From Rhodocyclaceae bacterium (GTDB lineage Bacteria; Pseudomonadota; Gammaproteobacteria; Burkholderiales; Rhodocyclaceae), in assembly GCA_013791905.1 (NCBI GenBank), contig VMSX01000029.1, positions 62,001 to 126,000 on the forward strand: DNA of 64,000 nt, read 5' to 3'. Shown here piece after piece: positions 44,176 through 55,491 of the stretch. How positions within the stretch are numbered: position 1 is the stretch's first letter; each line of letters starts with the position of its first letter. The translations under genes and the position numbers were made by a program. Below the pieces are notes generated by a model. It was given only the letters and a program-made list of their open reading frames with translations, did not search any database and had not been told where the DNA came from.

Positions 44176-44262
44176 GATATCAAGTGTATCTTGTGATGAT
44201 ACAGATTGCAATATTTGTCATGCGCATGCCGAGTGTTAAGGCCATGTAAATGATATCGTGAT
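44171..44262. promoter_or_regulatory. Widely spaced 12-bp inverted repeat in the higBA promoter
   Basis: ATCACGATATCA (44171-44182, overlapping the higB start) and TGATATCGTGAT (44251-44262) are exact reverse complements 68 bp apart. A closer dyad GTATC-N7-GATAC lies at about 44196-44212. It is a plausible HigA operator, possibly bound at two sites with DNA looping. Confidence 0.45.
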
Positions 44263-44269
44263 GTGTTAG

Positions 44270-44299
44270 TTGCGCGATCTGCGCGCCATGGAGTTGAGG
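44270..44299 (+). pseudogene. Duplicated 30-bp fragment of the PIN-toxin gene
   Basis: Identical to 42279-42308 (inside the PIN toxin gene) except for one base. It is followed by a GTGTCTGACCCC repeat end and then hypE, so this looks like a rearrangement scar. No frame is preserved. Confidence 0.6.
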
Positions 44300-44329
44300 C
44301 TAAATGATCGTGTCTGACCCCATTTCCCC

Positions 44330-45379
44330 ATGCCCCGCCAAAACTATATCCGCCCGCTCGACCTGAAACACGGCTGCATCGACATGAGCCACGGCGCCGG
44401 TGGACGCGCGGGTGCCCAGTTGGTCGAGGAACTGTTCCTGCGCCATCTGGACAATCCTTTTTTGCGCCAGGGCGACGATGGCGCCGTCCTGTCATGGCCG
44501 ACTTTTGGTGAAAGGCTGGTGCTCAGCACCGATTGCCACGTCGTGTCGCCGCTGTTCTTCCCCGGTGGCGACATCGGCTGCCTGGCCGTGCATGGCACGC
44601 TCAACGACGTGGCGATGATGGGGGCGCGGCCGCTGGCGCTGACGGCAGGCTTCGTCATCGAAGAGGGTTTTGCGCTGGCCGAGCTCGACCGCATCGTCGC
44701 CTCAATGGCTGCTGCCGCCCGCGCCGCTGGCGTGCCGGTGGTGGCGGGCGATACCAAGGTGGTGGAGCGCGGCAAGGGCGACGGGGTGTTCATCACCACC
44801 ACCGGTTTTGGCGTGGTGCCGGCCGGGGTGGAACTGTCGGGCGCGCGGGCCAGGCCTGGCGACGCGATTTTGCTGTCGGGCAGCATCGGCGAGCATGGCA
44901 TGGCGGTCATGAGCCAGCGCGAGAACCTGGCCTTCGAGGCGCCGATCATCTCGGATACCGCCGCGCTGCACACACTGGTGGCAGCGATGCTGGCAACCGG
45001 CGCCGACCTGCGCTGCCTGCGCGACCCGACCCGTGGTGGACTGGCGACCACCCTGAACGAGATTGCCCGCCAGTCCGGGGTGGGCATGCTGCTGGATGAA
45101 ACGGCGATTCCGCTGCAGCCCGCCGTGGCAGCCGCCTGCGAATTCCTCGGCCTCGATCCGCTGTATGTGGCCAACGAGGGCAAGCTCGTGGCCATCGTTG
45201 CCGCCGCCGATGCCGACCGGGTGCTGGCGGCCATGCGCGCGCATCCGCTGGGCGCGGGCGCCGTGCGGATCGGCACCGTGCAGACCGACCCCGGCCACTT
45301 CGTGCAGATGACTACCTGCCTGGGCGGGCGGCGTAACGTCGACTGGCTCACTGGCGAGCAATTGCCGCGAATTTGTTGA
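44330..45379 (+). CDS. hypE: HypE, [NiFe]-hydrogenase cyanide-ligand maturation protein
   Basis: HypE, with HypF, makes the CN ligands of [NiFe]-hydrogenase iron. The 349-residue protein has MSHGAGGRAGAQLVEELFL-like sequence (DMSHGAGG), TDCHVVSPLFFPGGDIGCLAVHGTLNDVAMMGA, and ends in PRIC, whose terminal Cys carries the thiocarbamoyl group. All these are diagnostic. No other hyp or hydrogenase gene is visible. The sequence upstream is repeat debris, so it may be a survivor of a rearranged hyp operon. Confidence 0.95.
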   Translation: MPRQNYIRPLDLKHGCIDMSHGAGGRAGAQLVEELFLRHLDNPFLRQGDDGAVLSWPTFGERLVLSTDCHVVSPLFFPGGDIGCLAVHGTLNDVAMMGARPLALTAGFVIEEGFALAELDRIVASMAAAARAAGVPVVAGDTKVVERGKGDGVFITTTGFGVVPAGVELSGARARPGDAILLSGSIGEHGMAVMSQRENLAFEAPIISDTAALHTLVAAMLATGADLRCLRDPTRGGLATTLNEIARQSGVGMLLDETAIPLQPAVAAACEFLGLDPLYVANEGKLVAIVAAADADRVLAAMRAHPLGAGAVRIGTVQTDPGHFVQMTTCLGGRRNVDWLTGEQLPRIC

Positions 45380-45391
45380 AAGGATTTGACG

Positions 45392-46567
45392 ATGGGCGCG
45401 AATAAATTTCAATGGGCAGACCCACTGCTGCTCGACGCGCAACTCAGCGACGAGGAGCGGCTGATCAGTGCCACGGCGCGACGCTACGCACAGGAAAAGC
45501 TGCTGCCGCGCGTGCTCGATGCCTTTCGCCACGAGCGTACTGACGTGGAGATTTTCCGCGAGATGGGCGCACTTGGCCTGCTGGGTGCCACTCTGCCGCC
45601 GGAATACGGCGGCGCCGGCCTCAACTACGTCAGCTATGGCCTGATCGCCCGCGAGATCGAACGGGTCGATTCCGGCTTCCGCTCGATGATGAGCGTGCAG
45701 TCCTCGCTGGTGATGGTGCCGATCTTCGAATTCGGCACGGAGGCACAAAAGCAGAAATATTTGCCGCAGTTGGCCAGTGGCGCGTCGATCGGCTGCTTCG
45801 GCCTCACCGAGCCGAATCACGGTTCCGACCCCGGCAGCATGGCGGCGCGCGCGCGCCAGGTCGCGGGGGGCTACACGCTCTCCGGCAGCAAGATGTGGAT
45901 CACCAATGCGCCCATCGCCGATGTCTTCGTCGTCTGGGCCAAGGATGATGCGGGGCAGATCCGCGGCTTCATCCTCGAAAAAGGCATGGCCGGGTTGTCA
46001 GCGCCGGCGATCCACGGCAAGGTCGGCCTGCGCACCTCGATCACCGGTGAGATCGTCATGGCTGACGTGTTTGTGCCGGAAGAGAATGCCTTCCCCTTGG
46101 TGCGTGGGCTCAAGGGCCCGTTCACCTGCCTCAACTCAGCGCGCTATGGGATTGCCTGGGGCGCCCTGGGCGCGGCGGAAGACTGCTGGCACCGCGCGCG
46201 CCAGTATGTGCTCGACCGCCAGCAGTTCGGCCGGCCACTCGCCGCCAACCAGTTGATCCAGAAGAAGCTCGCCGACATGCAGACGGAAATCGCCCTCGGC
46301 CTGCAGGGCTGCTTGCGGCTGGGGCGCATCAAGGATGAAGGCGGCGATGCGCCGGAGATGACCTCCTTGCTCAAGCGCAATTCCTGCGGCAAGGCGCTGA
46401 CCATCGCCCGCGAAGCCAGGGACATGCTGGGTGGCAACGGCATCTCCGACGAGTTCGGCGTGATCCGCCATCTGGTCAATCTTGAAGTGGTCAACACGTA
46501 TGAGGGCACGCATGACATTCATGCACTGATTCTCGGTCGTGCGCAGACTGGAATCGCCGCATTTTGA
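45392..46567 (+). CDS. gcdH: GcdH, glutaryl-CoA dehydrogenase
   Basis: An acyl-CoA dehydrogenase family flavoenzyme that oxidises and decarboxylates glutaryl-CoA to crotonyl-CoA (lysine, benzoyl-CoA-type and glutarate catabolism). The 391-residue protein has [20 protein letters not shown] at the start. [19 protein letters not shown] and [21 protein letters not shown] follow, the latter holding the catalytic-base Glu; all are characteristic of GcdH. AAAGGA precedes the ATG. The next gene starts 82 nt later. Confidence 0.9.
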   Translation: MGANKFQWADPLLLDAQLSDEERLISATARRYAQEKLLPRVLDAFRHERTDVEIFREMGALGLLGATLPPEYGGAGLNYVSYGLIAREIERVDSGFRSMMSVQSSLVMVPIFEFGTEAQKQKYLPQLASGASIGCFGLTEPNHGSDPGSMAARARQVAGGYTLSGSKMWITNAPIADVFVVWAKDDAGQIRGFILEKGMAGLSAPAIHGKVGLRTSITGEIVMADVFVPEENAFPLVRGLKGPFTCLNSARYGIAWGALGAAEDCWHRARQYVLDRQQFGRPLAANQLIQKKLADMQTEIALGLQGCLRLGRIKDEGGDAPEMTSLLKRNSCGKALTIAREARDMLGGNGISDEFGVIRHLVNLEVVNTYEGTHDIHALILGRAQTGIAAF

Positions 46568-46649
46568 GCGCAGCAGCACACCCCGGCATCTGTCGAAGGT
46601 ATCATTCGCGCTTCACCCGCCAGCAAGACAATTCATAAAGGAGAGAGTT

Positions 46650-47594
46650 ATGAGACTACGTACCCTGATCGCTGCATCTGTGCTTGTGCTGACTGCAACT
46701 GCCAGTCATGCCAATGAATTCATCAATGTGCTGACCGGCGGCACCAGCGGCGTCTATTACCCGCTGGGCGTTTCGCTGACCCAGATTTATGGCAAGGCAA
46801 TGCCGAATGTCAAGACCTCCGTGCAAGCCACCAAGGCCAGCGCCGAGAATCTCAACTTGCTGCAGGCTGGCCGTGGCGAAGTCGCCTTCAGCCTCGGCGA
46901 CACCTTCAGCGAGGCCTGGAAGGGCAACGAGGAAGTGGGCTTCAAGACGCCACTGAAGAAACTGCGCACCCTGGCCGCCATTTACCCGAACTACATCCAC
47001 TTCATCGCCAATGCCGATTCCGGCATCAAGACGCTGGCCGACCTCAAGGGCAAGCGGGTTTCCGTCGGCGCGCCGAAAAGCGGTACTGAGCTGAACAGCC
47101 GCGAGATTCTCAAGGCCGCCGGCATGAGCTACAAGGATCTCGCCAAAGTCGAATACCTTGGCTATTCCGAATCGGTCGAATTGATCAAGAACCGCCAGCT
47201 CGACGCCACGCTGCAATCGTCCGGCCTCGGCATGGCAGCGGTGCGCGACCTGGCGACGGCGATCAAGATGGTCGTCATTCCGATCCCCGTCGATGTGGTC
47301 AAGAAGATCGAGGATGCGGCTTATTCTCCGGGCGTCATTCCGGCCAATACCTACAATGGCCAGACCGTGGATGTGCCGACGGTGGCCGTGCAGAACTACC
47401 TGGTGACGCACGAAGGCGTGTCGACCGATACCGTGTACAAGATGACCAAGTCGATGTTCGAGAATCTCGATGCCATGGTTGCCTCGCATGGTGCCGCCAA
47501 GGCCATCAATCCGAAGACGGCAGGTATCGGCTCCCCGGTGCCGCTGCACCCCGGTGCCGAAAAGTACTACCGCGAAGCCGGCCTGATCAAGTAA
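46650..47594 (+). CDS. TAXI-family TRAP transporter substrate-binding protein
   Basis: A periplasmic solute-binding protein of 314 residues with a Sec signal (LIAASVLVLTATASHA). It contains NVLTGGTSGVYYPLG, TKASAENLNLLQAGRGEVAFSLGD and ISVGAPKSGTELNSRE-like motifs of the TAXI family. The likely ligand class is dicarboxylates or other organic acids, but it is not known. AAAGGAGAG precedes the ATG at 46650. The fused permease gene follows 7 nt after. Confidence 0.92.
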   Translation: MRLRTLIAASVLVLTATASHANEFINVLTGGTSGVYYPLGVSLTQIYGKAMPNVKTSVQATKASAENLNLLQAGRGEVAFSLGDTFSEAWKGNEEVGFKTPLKKLRTLAAIYPNYIHFIANADSGIKTLADLKGKRVSVGAPKSGTELNSREILKAAGMSYKDLAKVEYLGYSESVELIKNRQLDATLQSSGLGMAAVRDLATAIKMVVIPIPVDVVKKIEDAAYSPGVIPANTYNGQTVDVPTVAVQNYLVTHEGVSTDTVYKMTKSMFENLDAMVASHGAAKAINPKTAGIGSPVPLHPGAEKYYREAGLIK

Positions 47595-47601
47595 CGGAGT
47601 C

Positions 47602-49680
<2,079 letters not shown>

Positions 49681-49786
49681 TGCCTCCGCCGGGCCACCCC
49701 AAGGAGGCTCAACCAAAACTTGGAGCGGGCCTTACCCGCGAACACCCGTCACCCCCTTCCCCCGGAAGGGGGTTGGGGGGATGGAG
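49681..49786. repeat. Hairpin repeat element, copy F (TRAP-DUF1850 gap)
   Basis: Stem GCCTCC/GGAGGC (49682-49687, 49703-49708) encloses GCCGGGCCACCCCAA, the loop with one substitution. Hairpin CCCCCTTCC/GGAAGGGGG (49752-49760, 49764-49772) is followed by TTGGGGGGATGGAGG. Immediately 3' of a short repeat copy, and inverted relative to the stop codon when compared with copies A, B, D, E and G. Confidence 0.82.
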
Positions 49787-49796
49787 GTCTTGATTC

Positions 49797-50207
49797 ATGT
49801 CCCTGTGCCTGGCCGCCGGCGCGCTGGTGACCTCTCTGCTGGCCGGATCGCTGACGCTATCGTGGCAGCATTCGATTGAAAAAATTCTCTGGGAAGAAGA
49901 CTGGCGCCTGGAGGGGCAGGCGCTGGTCATTCAGGAGGCCCGCGTGCGTGGCACCGGTGCCGGGATGGAGCCTCCTGCCGGCGCCCAACTCAGGGATGGC
50001 TCCTGGCATTACGTGCCGCCCCTGCCGCCCCTGCCGTCGCTGCGTCTGACACACTCTCCCTATGTGGCACCCTATACAATCTGCGTCAAAGGCGATTGCC
50101 GCCACATTGACGAATGGCTGAAGGGCTTGCCGGCGCATGCGGTCGTCGAGTTGCTGCCCTGCACAGGGTTGGCTGAGCGCAGCAGCGGAGCACCCGGAGT
50201 ACCATAA
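49797..50207 (+). CDS. DUF1850 protein accompanying the TRAP transporter
   Basis: A 136-residue protein with an N-terminal hydrophobic segment and the DUF1850 pattern LSWQHSIEKILWEEDWRLEG, later LRLTHSPYVAPYTICV. DUF1850 genes often neighbour TAXI-TRAP transporters, which supports co-function. Its best ribosome site (GGAGG, about 49783-49787) is the G-rich end of repeat copy F. The cysteines at ICVKGDCRH and LPC may form disulfides. Confidence 0.75.
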   Translation: MSLCLAAGALVTSLLAGSLTLSWQHSIEKILWEEDWRLEGQALVIQEARVRGTGAGMEPPAGAQLRDGSWHYVPPLPPLPSLRLTHSPYVAPYTICVKGDCRHIDEWLKGLPAHAVVELLPCTGLAERSSGAPGVP

Positions 50208-50256
50208 ACGTTTATCAGCACAAGGCTGATCGACCGGAAGGCGGCTCCATTACCAC

Positions 50257-50958
50257 ATGTACTACGGCGAAAAATTCAACGCGGTGACGCATCTCATCGG
50301 CGCCATTCTGGCGTTCGCCGGCGCGATATTGCTCGTTGTGCTGTCAGCGCTGGACGGCGATCCGTGGAAGGTGCTGAGCGTCTCGATCTACGGCGCGACG
50401 CTGGTGCTGCTGTACAGCGCCTCCACGCTCTATCACAGCCTGCGCGGGCGCGCCAAGGATATCCTGCGCAAGTTCGATCACCACAGTATCTATCTGCTCA
50501 TCGCCGGCAGTTACACGCCGTTCTGCCTGGTGACGCTGCGCGGCCCCTGGGGCTGGTCGTTGTTCTGCGTGGTGTGGGGGCTCGCCGTGCTGGGCATCCT
50601 TCAGGAGATGATTCCGGCCCGCAATAGTCGCTCTGCAGAGTTCTCCACCCAGGAGGCCAAGCAACACTTGGGGCGGCCCGGCATGTTGCTTGATCGCCTA
50701 AGGGGCGAAGCACGCATCTTGTCGGTGGCGATCTATGTGGTGATGGGCTGGGTGGCCTTGGTGGCCATCGTTCCGCTGCTCGATAAGCTAGGGTTCGCCG
50801 GCTTTGCCTGGCTTGCGGCGGGCGGTTTGTTTTATACGATTGGCATCATCTTCTTCGCGCTCGATACCCGTCTGCGCCACGCGCATGGCATCTGGCACCT
50901 GTTCGTCATCGCCGGCAGCGCCGCGCACTTCATTGCGATCCTGTATTACGTGCTGTAA
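50257..50958 (+). CDS. Hemolysin III family membrane protein
   Basis: A 233-residue PAQR-like membrane protein with about seven helices. Signature residues are MYYGEKFNAVTHLIGAILA, STLYHSLRGRAKDILRKFDHHSIYLLIAGSYTPF and HGIWHLFVIAGSAAHF. The His/Asp residues resemble a zinc site of the alkaline ceramidase/PAQR fold. The natural role is uncertain; family members are named hemolysin III from one early report. The gene stands alone. Confidence 0.85.
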   Translation: MYYGEKFNAVTHLIGAILAFAGAILLVVLSALDGDPWKVLSVSIYGATLVLLYSASTLYHSLRGRAKDILRKFDHHSIYLLIAGSYTPFCLVTLRGPWGWSLFCVVWGLAVLGILQEMIPARNSRSAEFSTQEAKQHLGRPGMLLDRLRGEARILSVAIYVVMGWVALVAIVPLLDKLGFAGFAWLAAGGLFYTIGIIFFALDTRLRHAHGIWHLFVIAGSAAHFIAILYYVL

Positions 50959-50973
50959 GCGGAGCAGTGCATG

Positions 50974-51005
50974 AAAAAAGCCACTAACCTTGCGGGTTAG
51001 TGGCT
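50974..51005 (-). terminator. Terminator of the tRNA-Glu/tRNA-Ala transcript
   Basis: GCCACTAACC/GGTTAGTGGC hairpin followed on the minus strand by T6. It also lies between the hemolysin III gene and the tRNAs, so it may insulate both directions. Confidence 0.8.
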
Positions 51006-51017
51006 CGCTTCATTTTC

Positions 51018-51093
51018 TGGCGACCCCACGGGGATTCGAACCCCGGTTCATACCGTGAAAGGGTATTGTCCTAGGCCTCTAGACGATAGGGTC
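51018..51093 (-). tRNA. tRNA-Glu (UUC)
   Basis: A 76-nt cloverleaf with encoded CCA: acceptor GACCCTA... pairing with ...TGGGGTC, D-arm TCTAGAGGCC region, anticodon CTTTCAC (UUC) and T-arm GGGGTTCGAATCCCC. Co-transcribed with tRNA-Ala upstream. Confidence 0.97.
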
Positions 51094-51100
51094 ATATCGT

Positions 51101-51176
<76 letters not shown>

Positions 51177-51238
51177 AAAAGAGAGGGCGCATTATACGGA
51201 AGGCGACCTCCGTGTGTAAACTTTTTTGCCAGAAATAT

Positions 51239-52666
51239 TCAGAAGATTTTCCCGGGGTTCATTAGATGTTGCGGATCGAGCGCCTGCTTGAGTGCGCGCA
51301 TCATGTCCATTTCGACCTCGCTCTTGTAGCGCAACAGTTCGGCGCGCTTCAACTGGCCGATGCCATGTTCGGCCGAGATCGAGCCACCGAGGTCATTTGC
51401 GATGTCGTGCACGATGCGATTCACGGTCGCTGTCTGGGCAATGAAGGCGGCGTTGTCGGCCGCTGTCGGATTGGACGGGTTGTAGTGCAGGTTGCCATCG
51501 CCGAGATGGCCGAAGCAGACGATGCGGATGCCGGGAAACGCGGCGATCAGCGCAGCGTCGGCGCGCGCGATGAATTCCGGCAGGCGCGAGATGGGAACGG
51601 AAATGTCGTGTTTGATTGACAGCCCCTCGATCTTCTGGGCGGTCGGGATGCCTTCGCGCAGTGCCCACAACGCACGCGCTTGCGACAGGCTCTGCGCGAT
51701 GGTGGCATCGTTGGCGTGGCCCGCCTCGATGCCTGTGGCCAGCGCGCTTTCGAGGGCTTTGCCAAGCGTGTCGGCAAGATTGGGCTGCAGGGTGTCGACG
51801 ATCTCGACCAGCACCTGCCATGGCGGTCGATTGACCAGCGGATCGCGGCTGTCGGGGAGATGCTTGAGTACCAGGTCGAGTGCGGGGCGACCGATCAATT
51901 CGAAGGCCGTCACGCGGTCGCCAAGTTGCTCGCGCAGCAGCGAGAGCAGGGCGACTGCCGCCGCCGGTTCGGGAACGGCCACCCAGGCCGTGGCTGAATG
52001 GGTCGGCTGCGGAAAGAGCTTGAGCACGGCGGCGGTGATCAGGCCGAGCGTGCCTTCCGCGCCGATGAACAATTGCTTGAGGTCGTAGCCGGTATTGTTT
52101 TTGCGCAGGCCGCACAGGCCATCCCAGAGGCGGCCGTCCGGCAGCACGACTTCGAGGCCGAGGCAGAGTTCGCGCGCATTGCCGTAGCGCAGCACCTGCA
52201 CGCCGCCGGCATTGGTGGCGAGGTTGCCGCCAATGGTCGCCGTGCCTTCGGCGGCCAGCGACAGCGGGAACAGCCGGCCCGCCGCCGCCGCCGCGTCCTT
52301 GACGCTGGCGAGGGTGCAGCCGGCCTCGACGGTCAGGGTGTTGTTGGCGGGGTCGATGGCGCGAACATGGTTGAGGCGCGTCAGACTGACGATTACCTCA
52401 CCACCCGGCTGGCGGGCCGGGCCGAGGGGCGTGGCACCGCCGCACAGGCCGGTGTTGCCACCCTGCGGCACGATGGCCACGCCGGCAGCGTTGCAGTACT
52501 GCACCACGGCGGCGACCTCTGCGGCGTCGGCCGGCTTGACCACGCAAAGCGGCTGGCCGCTGTAGCGTCCGCGCCAGTCGGTGCAGTAGGGCGCGATGTC
52601 GAAAGGGTCGGTCAAGACGTGGGTCGCACCCAGTGTGGCACGCAGGGAATCGATCAGCGGGTTCAT
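51239..52666 (-). CDS. GlcD-type FAD-linked oxidoreductase (D-lactate/D-2-hydroxyglutarate type)
   Basis: A 475-residue PCMH-type flavoprotein with FAD-linking PQGGNTGLCGGATP. The motif LRKNNTGYDLKQLFIGAEGTLGLIT and the C-terminal GGSISAEHGIGQLKR are typical of D-lactate, glycolate or D-2-hydroxyglutarate dehydrogenases. The exact substrate cannot be told. The ATG overlaps the patatin stop codon by 4 nt (ATGA), making it the last gene of a four-gene coupled chain. Confidence 0.85.
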   Translation of the reverse strand: MNPLIDSLRATLGATHVLTDPFDIAPYCTDWRGRYSGQPLCVVKPADAAEVAAVVQYCNAAGVAIVPQGGNTGLCGGATPLGPARQPGGEVIVSLTRLNHVRAIDPANNTLTVEAGCTLASVKDAAAAAGRLFPLSLAAEGTATIGGNLATNAGGVQVLRYGNARELCLGLEVVLPDGRLWDGLCGLRKNNTGYDLKQLFIGAEGTLGLITAAVLKLFPQPTHSATAWVAVPEPAAAVALLSLLREQLGDRVTAFELIGRPALDLVLKHLPDSRDPLVNRPPWQVLVEIVDTLQPNLADTLGKALESALATGIEAGHANDATIAQSLSQARALWALREGIPTAQKIEGLSIKHDISVPISRLPEFIARADAALIAAFPGIRIVCFGHLGDGNLHYNPSNPTAADNAAFIAQTATVNRIVHDIANDLGGSISAEHGIGQLKRAELLRYKSEVEMDMMRALKQALDPQHLMNPGKIF

Positions 52667-53529
52667 GGATGCAATGCGAATTCGATGGCCGGCAGCATGC
52701 GCTTGACGGCGGCGGCACCTTCACCGATGGCTTCGGCGGCACGGTGATAGTCCATCAGCCCGAGATGGGCCAGACGCGGTGCAACGAGCGCGTCGGCCGG
52801 CTCGCCGGCCAGCCGGCTCCTGGCGATGCGTGACTGCATGATGTTGATGCTGGTCGACAGCACGGCGGCGAGCGACGGCTGATCGTGATCGTGCTTGAGC
52901 CCCAGACTGGCCAGCAGCTTGTCGGTCCAGCCCGGGCCGCCGCTTCCAGCAGCCCTTGCTGCCTGTTTCAGCGAACGGCCAACGATGTCCGAGCCCAGGT
53001 CGACGGCAATGACGATGTCGGCGCCCAGCGCCCGGCACAGCGATACCGGCACGGGATTGACGAGGCCGCCATCGACGAGCAGCCGGCCGTCGTGATTGAC
53101 CGGCGCCAGCAGGCCCGGCATGGCAATCGAGGCATGTACGGCAGCGGCGACCGAGCCTTCGCGCAGCCAGATTTCCCGACCGTTGGCGAGATCTGTCGCC
53201 ACGCAGGCGAAGGGCAGCGGCAGCGCGGAGAAATCCTTGTCGACAAAATGTCTTTCAAAGAAGGTCATCAGTTTGTCGCCCTTGATCAGTCCGCCTGCCA
53301 AGCCGACGTCCAGCAGTCCGACGACATCCCGCCAGGCCAACCCGGTCGCCCAGTGTTCCAGCTGATCAAGGTCGCCGTCCGCATAGGCCGCCCCCACCAA
53401 GGCGCCGATCGAGCAGCCGCACAGTATGTCCGGGGTAATGCCGGCTTCCTGCAAGGCGCGGAGTACGCCGATATGCGCCCAACCACGCGCGGAGCCACTG
53501 CCCAGCGCCAGGCCGATTTTCGGTTTCAT
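52663..53529 (-). CDS. Patatin-like phospholipase (RssA/NTE type)
   Basis: A 288-residue serine acyl hydrolase with the oxyanion motif [12 protein letters not shown] near residue 9, the nucleophile motif GCSIGA (Ser near residue 42) and a catalytic DGG (Asp in [13 protein letters not shown]). Such enzymes cleave acyl esters in lipids; the substrate is unknown. The ATG at 53529 overlaps rimO by 4 nt. The short upstream extension was rejected. Confidence 0.88.
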   Translation of the reverse strand: MKPKIGLALGSGSARGWAHIGVLRALQEAGITPDILCGCSIGALVGAAYADGDLDQLEHWATGLAWRDVVGLLDVGLAGGLIKGDKLMTFFERHFVDKDFSALPLPFACVATDLANGREIWLREGSVAAAVHASIAMPGLLAPVNHDGRLLVDGGLVNPVPVSLCRALGADIVIAVDLGSDIVGRSLKQAARAAGSGGPGWTDKLLASLGLKHDHDQPSLAAVLSTSINIMQSRIARSRLAGEPADALVAPRLAHLGLMDYHRAAEAIGEGAAAVKRMLPAIEFALHP

Positions 53530-54851
53530 GCCGGAGCTGCGTTCACTGTGGCATAGAGATCGTGCACGTCGCAATCGGTGATGGTGACCTCGGCAAATTC
53601 GCCGATCTCCAGATCGTGGCCATCGCTGATATAGACCAGTCCATCGACGTCGGGTGCATCGCCTGCGCTGCGGGCGATGGCGCCTTCTTCGTCAATGTCG
53701 TCGACCAGGACCGTCAGGGTGCGGCCGATCTTTGCTTCGAGGCGCTGTGTGGAGATGTCTTCCTGATGCGCCATCAGGCGCATCTTGCGTTCTTCGCGCA
53801 CCGCTTCGGGCAGGGCACCGGGCAGGGCATTAGCGGCAGCGCCTGCGACGGGCGAATAGGCGAAGGCGCCGACGCGGTCGAGCTGGGCTACATCGAGAAA
53901 ATCGAGCAATTCATTGAATTCGGCTTCGGTCTCGCCGGGGAAGCCGGTGATGAAGGTGCTGCGAATCGTCAGATCGGGCACGACGGTGCGCCAGGCGGCG
54001 ATGCGTTCGAGCACCTTCTCGGCGGAGGCCGGCCGCTTCATCAGCTTGAGGATGCGCGGACTGGCATGCTGGAAGGGCACGTCGAGATAGGGGAGGATTT
54101 TCCCCTCCACCATCAGCGGCAACAGGTCATCGACGCTGGGATAAGGATAGACGTAGTGCAGGCGAATCCACATGCCGAGTTCGCCGAGTTCCTTGCACAG
54201 TTCGAAGAGGCGTGTTTTCACCGGGCGGCCAGAGGCAAAGCCGGTGCGATATTTCACATCGACGCCATAGGCGCTGGTGTCCTGCGAGATGATCAAAAGT
54301 TCCCTGACGCCAGCTTCGGCCAGCGTTTCGGCTTCCTTGAGCACTTCGCCGATCGGGCGGCTCACCAGGTCGCCACGCAAGGAGGGAATGATGCAGAAGC
54401 TGCAACGATGGTTGCAGCCTTCGGAGATCTTGAGGTAGGCGTAGTGGTCCGGCGTCAGCCGGATGCCCTGTGGCGGCACCAGATCGACAAAGGGGTCGTG
54501 CAGTGGTGGCAGGTGCTGATGCACTGCATCCATGACTTCCTGCAGCGCGTGCGGACCGGTGACGGCCAGCACGGCAGGATGGGTCTCGCGCACCACGTTA
54601 CCCTTGGCGCCCAGGCAGCCAGTGACGATGACCTTGCCGTTTTCGGCGAGCGCCTCGCCGATCGCATCGAGCGATTCCTCGACGGCGGCGTCGATGAAGC
54701 CGCAGGTATTGACGACGACCAGGTCAGCGCCGTCATAGTTGCCTGATATTTCGTAACCTTCGGCACGCAGCCGGGTGAGGATCTGTTCGGCGTCGCTGGC
54801 CGCCTTCGGGCAGCCCAGCGAGACGAAGCCCACCTTTGGGCTGCGCTTCAT
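53526..54851 (-). CDS. rimO: RimO, ribosomal protein S12 methylthiotransferase
   Basis: RimO is a radical-SAM enzyme adding a methylthio group to an Asp of ribosomal protein S12. The 441-residue protein has the N-terminal UPF0004 domain ([20 protein letters not shown]), the SAM cluster motif GCNHRCSFC, and a C-terminal TRAM domain with [14 protein letters not shown]. Start and stop overlap phaR and the patatin gene by 4 nt each. Confidence 0.96.
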   Translation of the reverse strand: MKRSPKVGFVSLGCPKAASDAEQILTRLRAEGYEISGNYDGADLVVVNTCGFIDAAVEESLDAIGEALAENGKVIVTGCLGAKGNVVRETHPAVLAVTGPHALQEVMDAVHQHLPPLHDPFVDLVPPQGIRLTPDHYAYLKISEGCNHRCSFCIIPSLRGDLVSRPIGEVLKEAETLAEAGVRELLIISQDTSAYGVDVKYRTGFASGRPVKTRLFELCKELGELGMWIRLHYVYPYPSVDDLLPLMVEGKILPYLDVPFQHASPRILKLMKRPASAEKVLERIAAWRTVVPDLTIRSTFITGFPGETEAEFNELLDFLDVAQLDRVGAFAYSPVAGAAANALPGALPEAVREERKMRLMAHQEDISTQRLEAKIGRTLTVLVDDIDEEGAIARSAGDAPDVDGLVYISDGHDLEIGEFAEVTITDCDVHDLYATVNAAPA

Positions 54852-55423
54852 TTATTCTCTTCGGTCTTCCCCGGCTTTGTCTGGCCGGGGGGGGGGTTCT
54901 GTAGCTGGAAGCCGGTCATCATCTTGCGCGTCTGTTCCTGCACGCCTTCCTGCATCTGCTGGAACATTTTCTGGCTTTGCTCGACGTAGGAACCCATCAT
55001 GCTCTGGATGGCCGGGCCCTGAAAGTTGAGGAACTGCGCCCAGAGATCCGCGCTCATCCCGGGTTTGTCCCCGTATAGCGTCTTGGTCTGGTCCTGCAGT
55101 TTTTTCTGCATGTCGGAAAATGCCGTGATGTTGTTTTCGAGATACTTGCCCATCATGCCCTGCATGGCATTGCCATAGAAGCGGATCATTTGCGAGAGCA
55201 GGTCGGAAGTGAACATCGGCGCACCGCCGGCTTCTTCTTCGAGAATGATCTGCAGCAGGATGCTGCGGGTCAGGTCGTCGCCCGACTTGGCGTCCACCAC
55301 GCGAAATTCCTCGTGCTTCAGTACCAGAACCTTGACGTCGACCAGCGTGATGTAGGTGCTGGTGCGCGTGTCGTAAAGACGGCGATTGGGATATTTCTTG
55401 ATGAGACGGGCCTGCTCGGACAT
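54848..55423 (-). CDS. phaR: PhaR, polyhydroxyalkanoate synthesis repressor
   Basis: PhaR represses phasin synthesis and binds PHA granules. The 191-residue protein has the DNA-binding N-terminus [20 protein letters not shown], then a PHB_acc-like granule segment, and a Gln/Met-rich amphipathic C-terminus. The ATG at 55423 is supported by AGGGGG upstream; the open frame to 55921 lies antisense-like inside phaB and is rejected. It overlaps rimO by 4 nt. Confidence 0.93.
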   Translation of the reverse strand: MSEQARLIKKYPNRRLYDTRTSTYITLVDVKVLVLKHEEFRVVDAKSGDDLTRSILLQIILEEEAGGAPMFTSDLLSQMIRFYGNAMQGMMGKYLENNITAFSDMQKKLQDQTKTLYGDKPGMSADLWAQFLNFQGPAIQSMMGSYVEQSQKMFQQMQEGVQEQTRKMMTGFQLQNPPPGQTKPGKTEENK

Positions 55424-55491
55424 TATATTTTTCCCCCTTGCTATGCGCGGTAGCGACTTGGCTGCGGCCACGCCGCTACCGGTAGTGCAGA

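Noticed and set aside
44501-44518. Short dispersed repeat inside hypE (GGCCGACTTTTGG)
   Set aside because: Only the GCCGACTTTT part matches and the residues fit normal HypE.
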